Below are positions 1 to 6,212 of a stretch of DNA of 61,198 nt, one piece after another. This DNA is from JACVRM01 sp046262315 (GTDB lineage Bacteria; Actinomycetota; Thermoleophilia; Gaiellales; Gaiellaceae), in the NCBI GenBank assembly GCA_046262315.1, contig JBHEMZ010000118.1, positions 1-61,198 of the forward strand. The letters are read 5' to 3'. The notes beneath the pieces are model-generated. The model saw only the letters and a program-made list of their open reading frames with translations. It was not told the DNA's origin and did no database searches. The stretch's first letter is position 1; each line of letters begins with the position of its first letter. A program made the position numbers and the translations under genes.

Positions 1-1
1 C

Positions 2-679
2 GTCGGCAGCGTCGAGGGAGCGCGCAGCGTCGACCAGGACGCGCCGCCGGCCCGGGAGCTGGCCGTCCGCAAGGGCGCGGGAAACGTTGCCGAGCTGGGC
101 TCGATCGCCGCGTTCGGCTTCTCGCCGCTTTGGCTCCTCGCGGGAGCGAGCGACCTGTTGCGCGGCACGCGCACGTATCTGAACGCGCTCGTCGTGGAAC
201 TCGAGCGGGAGGGGCTGATCGCGCCGGACGCCGAGTTCGGGTCGGTGGACGAGCTGCTCAGGGCGCTCGAGCGAGGCACCGGCCGCACCGCGCGTCTCAT
301 CGACATCCCGCCGCTCGAGTTGGAGGGGTTGCGGGCGTCGCTTGCCGAGTTGCGCGCGGACGTCGACTCGCTACCGAGCCAGGAGGAGCTGGCCGCCCTC
401 TACCGCGGCTTGCGCCGAACCGCCGAGCGCGAGCGGCGGCCGCTGCTCGAGGTGTCGGCCGGCGTCGGCCTTGCGTTTCTCGCCTCTGCGCGCTCGGTCG
501 GGAAGGAGCACGTTGCCGCGCCATATCGCGAGGACTGGCAGCCCCTTCGCCGGGAGGGCTTCGGCGCGTACGCCCGCCGCGTGGCCGGCCCTTACAGGCG
601 CGCCGCAGTCGCCCACTTCGACCGAGGGCGCCCGACGTGGACAGAGCGCCTGATCGGCCGCATCTCCCGCGACGTCTGA
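2..679 (+). CDS. Hypothetical protein, C-terminal part (5' end outside window)
   Basis: The reading frame is open from the window's left edge to a TGA at 677-679, giving at least 225 residues, so the TTG at 158 is only an internal start candidate. A hydrophobic stretch (about residues 31-52, around GSIAAFGFSPLWLLAGASDL) is followed by a soluble, Arg/Glu/Leu-rich helical region. There is no catalytic motif I recognise. The protein could be membrane-associated. It is separated from leuS by 312 bp carrying its own promoter, so the two are probably independent. Family not recognised. Confidence 0.6.
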   Translation, partial: VGSVEGARSVDQDAPPARELAVRKGAGNVAELGSIAAFGFSPLWLLAGASDLLRGTRTYLNALVVELEREGLIAPDAEFGSVDELLRALERGTGRTARLIDIPPLELEGLRASLAELRADVDSLPSQEELAALYRGLRRTAERERRPLLEVSAGVGLAFLASARSVGKEHVAAPYREDWQPLRREGFGAYARRVAGPYRRAAVAHFDRGRPTWTERLIGRISRDV

Positions 680-803
680 ATCGATCCCAGCACCGACCGG
701 CTGACCTGGAGGTTGAACGACGTGCCGCAACCTCAGGCCGGGAAAGTTCGGCACACAATCGGCACCTCCAGGCGCGCCCGCGCCGGCGACAATCCCGGAT
801 GCG

Positions 804-836
804 ATCCCACCCCCCAACCAGGGCGGGGGGTGGGAT
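804..836. repeat. 12-bp perfect inverted repeat, intergenic motif copy 1
   Basis: ATCCCACCCCCC (804-815) and GGGGGGTGGGAT (825-836) are exact reverse complements around a 9-nt loop. The hairpin lies just after the first gene and before the leuS promoter, so it may terminate the upstream transcript, although no T-run follows. Its core (806-829) matches 24751-24774 read on the minus strand at about 22 of 24 positions, so it looks like a dispersed intergenic element. Confidence 0.6.
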
Positions 837-850
837 GGAATCTCGCGCGG

Positions 851-879
851 GTGACAGATACGCGCCACGTTGCTACGAT
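851..879 (+). promoter_or_regulatory. Promoter of the leuS leader transcript
   Basis: GTGACA at 851-856 is separated by 17 nt from TACGAT at 874-879. This is a near-consensus housekeeping-sigma promoter. A start site 7-8 nt below the -10 would fall on, or one base before, the ATG at 887, making the leader peptide leaderless. Confidence 0.6.
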
Positions 880-886
880 CGGCGCA

Positions 887-910
887 ATGAGGCAACAGCT
901 TCTCGCGTAG
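887..910 (+). CDS. Putative leucine leader peptide (MRQQLLA)
   Basis: A 7-codon ORF encodes MRQQLLA and then a TAG stop. It lies 7 nt below a -10 element and 43 nt ahead of an intrinsic terminator, which is followed by leuS. Two consecutive leucine codons (CTT CTC at 899-904) directly before the end are what ribosome-mediated attenuation by leucyl-tRNA supply would need. Leader-peptide attenuation of leucine genes is known in Actinobacteria; its use here is inferred from layout. There is no Shine-Dalgarno, and ATG would be at the predicted transcript 5' end. Confidence 0.5.
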   Translation: MRQQLLA

Positions 911-914
911 CGCA

Positions 915-947
915 GGAAGCAACGCGGCATCCGCCGCGGTAGCTTCC
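915..947 (+). promoter_or_regulatory. Leader stem-loop upstream of the leuS terminator
   Basis: GGAAGC (915-920) pairs with GCTTCC (942-947) around an inner GC-rich hairpin formed by 924-937. It starts 5 nt after the leader-peptide stop codon, so a terminating or stalled ribosome would affect its folding. A GAGGC at 889-893 is complementary to the left arm of the terminator and could form a competing antiterminator. The switching scheme is not resolved. Confidence 0.35.
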
Positions 948-952
948 CCAGG

Positions 953-975
953 GCCTCTCGACGAGAGGCTTTTTT
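953..975 (+). terminator. Intrinsic terminator (attenuator) before leuS
   Basis: GCCTCT (953-958) pairs with AGAGGC (964-969) around a 5-nt loop and is followed by six T residues (970-975), ending 16 nt before the leuS ATG. Such a canonical U-tract terminator is rare in this GC-rich window. Its placement between a promoter and the gene it serves makes it an attenuator rather than an end-of-gene signal. Confidence 0.7.
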
Positions 976-991
976 ATTGCCGGAGGACAGC

Positions 992-3418
992 ATGAAGCGA
1001 TACGACCCGCAGACGATCGAGACGAAGTGGCAGCAGATCTGGGATGCTGAGCGCGCCCTTGAGGTCGCGAACGAACCGGCGGCCCACCCGAAGTCGTATG
1101 TGCTCGAGCAGCTGCCGTACCCGTCAGGCACCCTGCACATGGGACACATGCTCGTCTACACGATCGGCGACGTGGTCGCCCGCTTCCGCCGCCGGAACGG
1201 TATGCACGTCCTGCATCCGATGGGTTTCGACTCGTTCGGGCTGCCGGCCGAAAACGCGGCGATCCGCGAGGGCGGGCATCCGCGCGAGATCACCGAGCGC
1301 AACATCAAGAGCATCCGTCGATCGATGCGCCGCATCGGCTGGGGCTACGACTGGTCGCGCGAGCTCTCAACCCACGAGCCCGAGTACTACCGCTGGCAGC
1401 AGTGGCTGTTCTTGCAGTTCTTCGAGCGAGGTCTTGCGTACCGCAAGGCCGCTCCGGTCAAGTGGTGCCCGAACGACCGAACCGTACTGGCGAACGAGCA
1501 GGTGCACGATGGCCGGTGCGAGCGGTGCGGCGCCGAGGTCGAGTCCCGGCTCATGGAGCAGTGGTTCTTCCGGATCACGGACTACGCGCAAGAGCTCCTG
1601 GATGCGCTTGAGCAGGTTGATTACCCGGAACCGATCGCAGCCCGGCAGCGGAATTGGATCGGCCGCTCAGAGGGCGCCGAGATCGTGTTCCGGATCGAGG
1701 AGCTGGACGTCGAGATCCCTGTGTTCACGACGCGGCCCGACACCCTCTTCGGCGCGACGTTCTTCGTGCTCGCGCCCGAGCACGAGCTCGTCGAGCGCAT
1801 CGCGGAGCAATCGCAGCACGCGGACGAGATCAGGGAGTACGTGCGCCGTGCAGCGTTGAAGAAGACCGAGGAGCGCGCCGCGGCGGAGGAGAAGACGGGC
1901 GTGTTCACGCGTCTGCACGCGGTCAACCCGGTCAACGGCGAGCGGCTTCCCGTCTACATCGCGGATTACGTGCTCACCGACTACGGCACAGGCGCGGTCA
2001 TGGCCGTCCCGGCGCACGACGAGCGCGACTTCGCATTTGCCGAGGCGTTCAGCCTCCCGGTGCGCCAGGTCGTGCGGCCCGCGGAGGGTGGAGTCGACGA
2101 GAGCGCGGCGTACGTCGAGCACACGGAAGCGGACCTGCTGGTGAACTCGAACGGCTTCGACGGGCTTCGGGCGGACGAGGGCGGGCGGCGGATCGTCGAG
2201 CGGCTCGAGGCCGAGGGACGCGGGCGGTTTGCGATCAACTTCCGCCTGCGCGACTGGGGCTTCTCACGGCAGCGCTACTGGGGTTGCCCGATTCCCGTCG
2301 TTTACTGCGAAAACGACGGCATCGTGCCCGTGCCGGATGAGGACCTGCCCGTGCTGCTGCCGGAGGTGTCCGAGTACCGACCACTGGGCAAGCCGCCGCT
2401 CGCCCAGGCCGAGGATTGGGTTCGTGTGAGCTGTCCGCGTTGCGGTGGAGAGGCAAGGCGCGAGACCGAGACGATGGACACGTTCGTCGACTCGTCCTGG
2501 TACTTCATGCGCTACTGCGATCCGCAGAACGATCGGGCGCCGTGGGATCGCGCCATCGTCGATTACTGGAACCCCGTCGACCTCTACATCGGCGGCTCCG
2601 ACCACGCGACGATGCACATGATCTACGCCCGCTTCTTCATCAAGGTGCTGAACGACCTGGGGCTCGTCGGCGTGCGAGAGCCCTTTGCCAAGTTCTTTAC
2701 GAACGGCTGGGTGACGATGGGGAAGACGAAGATGTCGAAGCGAATCGGCAACGTCGTCGGACCGGACGATGTCGTCGAGCAATACGGAGCCGACCCGGTT
2801 CGCCTCTACATCCTCTTCATCGGTCCGGCAGACCAGGACATGGAGTGGACCGAGGAGGGCGTCGAGGGGATGACGCGCTTCGTCCGGCGGTTGTGGCGGA
2901 TCGTGAACGAGGTGGCCGAAGAGGCGCCGGACGGCGAGCGCGAGAATGGCTCGCTTGCGCGGAAGGCGCACGCGACGATTGCGAAGGCCACGGATGACAT
3001 CGGGCGGCGCTTCGCGTTCAACACCGCGATCGCCGCCCTGATGGAGCTGGTGAACGAGCTCTCACGCGACACCCGCGGCGCGGACGCCCGGTTTGCGGCC
3101 GAGACGGCCGTCTCGTTGATCCAGCCGTACGCGCCGCACGTCGCCGAGGAGCTGTGGCAGCGGCTCGGCCATGAGCGTCTCTGGGAGCAGCCGTGGCCCG
3201 CGGCGGACGAAGCGCTGCTCGAGCGCGACACCTACGAGCTCGTCGTGCAGGTGAACGGCAAGCTGCGCGACCACTTCGAGGTTCCCGTCAACCTCGCCGA
3301 GGACGAGCTAATCGCGCGGGCGAAAGCGTCACCCCGCGTGCAGGCGCTGCTCGATGGCAAGAAGATTCGGCGCGCGATCGTCGTGCCGCGCAAGCTGGTC
3401 AATTTCGTCGTCGGCTAG
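992..3418 (+). CDS. leuS: Leucyl-tRNA synthetase
   Basis: Class I aminoacyl-tRNA synthetase that charges tRNA-Leu with leucine in the cytoplasm. It has 808 residues, a normal bacterial length. The HIGH signature reads HMGH at residues 49-52, the CP1 editing domain carries the TTRPDTLFG motif near residue 247, and the KMSKS loop reads KMSKR at 580-584. A VQVNGKLRD stretch in the C-terminal domain is typical of LeuRS. I chose the ATG at 992 because GGAGG at 982-986 gives correct spacing; the earlier TTG at 977 lies in the terminator tail. Regulation is probably by the leader attenuator at 851-975. The stop overlaps the convergent minus-strand gene by 4 bp. Confidence 0.97.
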   Translation: MKRYDPQTIETKWQQIWDAERALEVANEPAAHPKSYVLEQLPYPSGTLHMGHMLVYTIGDVVARFRRRNGMHVLHPMGFDSFGLPAENAAIREGGHPREITERNIKSIRRSMRRIGWGYDWSRELSTHEPEYYRWQQWLFLQFFERGLAYRKAAPVKWCPNDRTVLANEQVHDGRCERCGAEVESRLMEQWFFRITDYAQELLDALEQVDYPEPIAARQRNWIGRSEGAEIVFRIEELDVEIPVFTTRPDTLFGATFFVLAPEHELVERIAEQSQHADEIREYVRRAALKKTEERAAAEEKTGVFTRLHAVNPVNGERLPVYIADYVLTDYGTGAVMAVPAHDERDFAFAEAFSLPVRQVVRPAEGGVDESAAYVEHTEADLLVNSNGFDGLRADEGGRRIVERLEAEGRGRFAINFRLRDWGFSRQRYWGCPIPVVYCENDGIVPVPDEDLPVLLPEVSEYRPLGKPPLAQAEDWVRVSCPRCGGEARRETETMDTFVDSSWYFMRYCDPQNDRAPWDRAIVDYWNPVDLYIGGSDHATMHMIYARFFIKVLNDLGLVGVREPFAKFFTNGWVTMGKTKMSKRIGNVVGPDDVVEQYGADPVRLYILFIGPADQDMEWTEEGVEGMTRFVRRLWRIVNEVAEEAPDGERENGSLARKAHATIAKATDDIGRRFAFNTAIAALMELVNELSRDTRGADARFAAETAVSLIQPYAPHVAEELWQRLGHERLWEQPWPAADEALLERDTYELVVQVNGKLRDHFEVPVNLAEDELIARAKASPRVQALLDGKKIRRAIVVPRKLVNFVVG

Positions 3419-3833
3419 CGGATTCCGGTGTCTATGCGCAGGTCAATAGGCCTGAACCGGCCGGCCGGTACGCGAACGATGGCCGGCTCGATGCCGCCGG
3501 GTCCCCAGTCGGGCTTGCGGACGGCCCAGCGCCCGGGACGGAGCCTCACGCGGTAGCGGCCGTGCGCGTCCGTCCGCGTGCGCACGGTCGTGCCGTTCCG
3601 GCTGAACAGCACGGTCGCGTGAGCGGCCGGCTCGTCGCAAGGAACGCCCACCGTGCAGACAGGAGTGACCGGGCCTCGCTCCACGACGCCGTGGAGACCC
3701 GAGCGAACCGGCGGGGAGCGGCTCTCGCCGAGCGTCGGAGCGAGCGCGGCGAGGGCGGCGAGCGCGGCGAAGGCGGCGAGCGCGGCGAGGGCGCGAGCGC
3801 GGCGAGGGCGGCGAGCGGGAGGGCCCGCTTCAT
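3415..3833 (-). pseudogene. Secreted regulatory-like (beta-sandwich) protein, frameshifted in signal peptide
   Basis: The ATG at 3833 overlaps the DUF4349 stop as ATGA (3830-3833), predicting translational coupling, and opens a signal peptide (MKRALPLAALAAL). That frame breaks near 3794. The downstream frame carries the conserved-looking body: Cys-containing segment, a carboxypeptidase-regulatory-like core (TDAHGRYRVRLRPGRWAV) and a C-terminal tail. Between them are four tandem 18-bp Ala-Ala-Leu units (3812-3742), of which the second is 17 bp. Restoring one C joins the frames into an uninterrupted hydrophobic signal sequence. It is either a sequencing/assembly error, a disabled gene or a slippage switch. 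It is the third gene of the sigma/anti-sigma operon, and a surface role is inferred. Confidence 0.6.
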
Positions 3834-4948
3834 GCGCGCTCCAGGAGGCGCGTGTCGGCACGCCTGCGGCCCGCCCGCGCCGCGAACAGGGTACCGGCCG
3901 CCAGCACCAGGAACGGAGCGGACACGATCAGGGCGTAGAGCAGGAAAGCGAGCTCGCGCGCGAGCACCGATGCCGCGTCGTCGACAGCCCGCTCGATGCG
4001 GCCGTCCTTGTCTCGCGTTGTAGCCGCGGCCGCCTCCCGCGTCGTAAGCACGAGCTCGACCTTCGCGAAGCTCGCGCGGCGTGCCAGGGCGGCACGGTCG
4101 GCGCGCCGCTCGGCCACGGCCCGCTGCGACCGTGCGAGCCGCAGCTCGAGACGCGCCCGCTCGGCCGGTGTGAGCGCGGGGTCGGTCAGGTCGGTGCGCA
4201 GCCGTGCGATGCGTTCCCGCAGGGCGAGGATCTCGCGCGTGTAGCGGTCGAGCCGTCCCTGGACGTCGCGGATCGAGACGTCCTGGGCGACGAGCGTGCC
4301 GAGCTCGGAGAAGCGCTGCACCGCCGCCTGCACGTGCTCGACCGGAATGCGCACCTCCAGTCGAGCCTCGCCCTCACGCCCCGGCACGTCGTACTGCGCC
4401 GAAACCACGTAGCCGCCCCACGCCCGCGTCAGGCGAATGGCGGACTTGGCCGCGCTCGACAGCTCGTCCAGTCCGTCGACGCGCAGCCGCATCGTCGCGC
4501 GGTAGTCCTGCCGGCGCCCGGGGGCCGGTGGCAACCCTTTCGCGGACGAAGGCGCCAGCGTCCGCAGCTCGGTGTGTGCGCCGGGCGCTCTGCTGCCCGT
4601 CCAAGCCTGGTCAACGTCCTTCACCACGCTCCCATTCGGAGTGATGGTGCCCCCCGGCCGCTCGCGATCGGCGCGGTCAATGCCGAACGCCGCCACGTCC
4701 CTGGTCGGGTCGCCGCTCGACGCAATCCCGTGCACGACCGCTGCACCGAGGCCGATCGCCACCACGGCCGGCGCGGCAATGAGCACGAACCGGCGCAGCG
4801 AGAGCCGCTGGAGCCACGGGACGCGCGCCACCGGTTCGGTGGCCGCGAGCTCCTCGATCCGGCGGCGCAGCCGCTCGGGCGCGGGTGGGGTCGAGGCACG
4901 CAGCTCCGCGACGAGCGCCTCCACGTGCCGGTCCGAGAAATCAGTCAT
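3830..4948 (-). CDS. DUF4349 membrane protein, possible anti-sigma partner
   Basis: A 372-residue membrane protein. The N-terminal ~48 residues are a small helical cytosolic domain rich in charge, followed by one transmembrane helix (about 52-74, FVLIAAPAVVAIGLGAAVV). The extracytoplasmic DUF4349 region follows (about 130-320), containing a long coiled coil (about 235-290, RLDRYTREILALRERIARL), and a second transmembrane helix lies at about 328-350. It overlaps the ECF sigma gene by 8 bp, so the two are coupled. A cytosolic head plus membrane anchor encoded beside an ECF sigma is the usual anti-sigma arrangement, but I see no clear zinc-binding HxxxCxxC motif, so the role as regulator is inference. 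It overlaps the next gene by 4 bp. Confidence 0.75.
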   Translation of the reverse strand: MTDFSDRHVEALVAELRASTPPAPERLRRRIEELAATEPVARVPWLQRLSLRRFVLIAAPAVVAIGLGAAVVHGIASSGDPTRDVAAFGIDRADRERPGGTITPNGSVVKDVDQAWTGSRAPGAHTELRTLAPSSAKGLPPAPGRRQDYRATMRLRVDGLDELSSAAKSAIRLTRAWGGYVVSAQYDVPGREGEARLEVRIPVEHVQAAVQRFSELGTLVAQDVSIRDVQGRLDRYTREILALRERIARLRTDLTDPALTPAERARLELRLARSQRAVAERRADRAALARRASFAKVELVLTTREAAAATTRDKDGRIERAVDDAASVLARELAFLLYALIVSAPFLVLAAGTLFAARAGRRRADTRLLERA

Positions 4949-5477
4949 CGTCTTGCACTCCTTCCTGGAGCCGCTGGAGCGCGCGGCTCAAGCGCGTCGA
5001 GCAGGCCGTGCGGCTGATGCCGAGCACGCGGGCGGCCGCGTCGCCGTCCAGCTCGAGCACGACGCGCAGCGCGATCACCTCGCGCTCGGCAGCGGAGAGT
5101 GCGGCGAGGGCGCGCTCGAGCTCGGGCGAGAGGCCGGGCAGCTCCGGGGGTGCCGCCGGCTCGTCGTGCTCGCGCGCGTATCTCGCCTCGCGGCTGCGGC
5201 GGCGGTCCTCGGCGCGGAAGTGGTCGAGGGCGGTGGTGCGGGCGAGCTGGCAGAGCCAGGTTCGCGCAGAGCCGCGGCGTGGGTCGAAGCGGTGCCACCC
5301 ACGGAGGGCACGCTCGAAAGTGTCGGCTGTGAGGTCTTCGGCCAAGGTTCCGTCCTTCGTGAGGTAGAGCAGATAGCGGTAGACGTCGTCGAGATGCCGT
5401 GCCGCGCTCGCGGCGAAGCCGGGGCGCTCGGCGCGCGCGTCGTGCCTTGCGGCCGGTAAGGACTCCACTGCGCTCAC
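4941..5477 (-). CDS. ECF-family RNA polymerase sigma factor
   Basis: A 178-residue sigma-70 family protein lacking region 1. Region 2 spans roughly residues 30-95 (DDVYRYLLYL, then LAEDLTADTFERAL, and the -10-recognition helix with RTWLCQLAR). Region 4 is at about 118-175 (LSAAEREVIALR, then AARVLGISRTACSTRLSRAL, a helix-turn-helix). I prefer the GTG at 5477 over the upstream ATG at 5567 because TATAGA ends 6 nt before it and GTGACA lies 18 nt further up, which predicts a leaderless transcript starting on the GTG. It heads a three-gene operon with DUF4349 and a secreted protein. Its target genes are unknown. Confidence 0.9.
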   Translation of the reverse strand: MSAVESLPAARHDARAERPGFAASAARHLDDVYRYLLYLTKDGTLAEDLTADTFERALRGWHRFDPRRGSARTWLCQLARTTALDHFRAEDRRRSREARYAREHDEPAAPPELPGLSPELERALAALSAAEREVIALRVVLELDGDAAARVLGISRTACSTRLSRALQRLQEGVQDDD

Positions 5478-5483
5478 GCTCTC

Positions 5484-5513
5484 TCTATACGCCACCGGCC
5501 GGTCGTCTGTCAC
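5484..5513 (-). promoter_or_regulatory. Promoter of the ECF sigma operon
   Basis: On the minus strand GTGACA (5513-5508), an 18-nt spacer and TATAGA (5489-5484) are followed after 6 nt by the GTG start at 5477. The -35 hexamer is identical to that of the leuS leader promoter, suggesting the housekeeping sigma rather than autoregulation. Confidence 0.55.
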
Positions 5514-5614
5514 GCGCTGAGCCCGGCCAGTACGTCCGTCGAGGGCAGGGCCGGATGGTTCTGGCACGAAGCCGGCGCGAAGTCGTGACCCACGTGTGGC
5601 AGCTCTGTAGCCAG

Positions 5615-5620
5615 TATAGA
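5615..5620 (+). promoter_or_regulatory. -10 element of comEA
   Basis: TATAGA ends 4 nt before the ATG at 5625, with no Shine-Dalgarno between. The closeness predicts a leaderless or near-leaderless mRNA. I see no convincing -35. Confidence 0.4.
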
Positions 5621-5624
5621 CAAC

Positions 5625-6212
5625 ATGCTCGACGTGATCGCGCGCTTCGTGCCGGCCTCCCGCCGACGCGCGCTTGCGCTGGCGGCGCTGGCGCTCGTCA
5701 TCCTGCTGATCGGCGCGCGAAGCCTCGCCGGCTCACGTGCTCCCTCCGCACGCGCGGTTGCCGCCCCCGTCGCGGTCGAGGACGCGCCGCGCCGGACGCT
5801 AACGGTTCACGTCGTGGGGGCAGTGCGGAGGGCCGGCCTCTACCACCTGTCGGAAGGAAGCCGTGTCGCGGATGCGGTTGCGCGCGCCGGAGGAGCCACT
5901 CGCAAGGCTGACCTCGCATCGATCAACCTCGCCGCCCCGCTGGCCGACGGGCTGCAAGTGCTCGTGCCGCGACGCGTCTCGGTGGCCGCCTCCTCGCACG
6001 GCGGGGAGGCGGGCACGCAGGGTCCGGTTCACCTGAACAACGCCACCATCGAGCAGCTGGACGCGCTTCCCGGGGTCGGCCCGGTTACCGCCCAGAAGAT
6101 CGTCGAGTACCGCGAGCAGAACGGAGCGTTCACGAGCGTCGACGATCTCGACGCGGTCTCGGGAATCGGCCCGGCGCGCCTCGAAAGCCTGCGGGAGCTC
6201 GTGGCCCCGTGA
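5625..6212 (+). CDS. comEA: ComEA family DNA-binding competence protein
   Basis: A 195-residue membrane-anchored DNA receptor for natural transformation. It has an N-terminal transmembrane anchor (about 15-35, ALALAALALVILLIGA), a SLBB domain (about 58-115, VHVVGAVRRAGLYHL), a short linker and a C-terminal helix-hairpin-helix pair (about 133-195: LNNATIEQLDALPGVGPVTA and a second FTSVDDL...GIGPARL half). It binds double-stranded DNA outside the membrane. The stop overlaps comEC as GTGA, so the two are translated together. Presence of comEA-comEC suggests DNA uptake potential, though pilus genes are not in this window. Confidence 0.93.
   Translation: MLDVIARFVPASRRRALALAALALVILLIGARSLAGSRAPSARAVAAPVAVEDAPRRTLTVHVVGAVRRAGLYHLSEGSRVADAVARAGGATRKADLASINLAAPLADGLQVLVPRRVSVAASSHGGEAGTQGPVHLNNATIEQLDALPGVGPVTAQKIVEYREQNGAFTSVDDLDAVSGIGPARLESLRELVAP

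Noticed and set aside
130..942. Long plus-strand ORF over the first gene and leuS leader
   Set aside because: Arg/Ala/Pro-rich shadow frame, inconsistent with the open frame 2-679 that continues from the window edge.
880..975. T-box riboswitch before leuS
   Set aside because: The T-box core (AGGGTGG...ACCGCG) is absent, and the leader has a short ORF with Leu codons instead.
3653..5017. 454-codon plus-strand ORF opposite the sigma/DUF4349 genes
   Set aside because: Shadow of the minus-strand operon with Arg-rich, unstructured translation.
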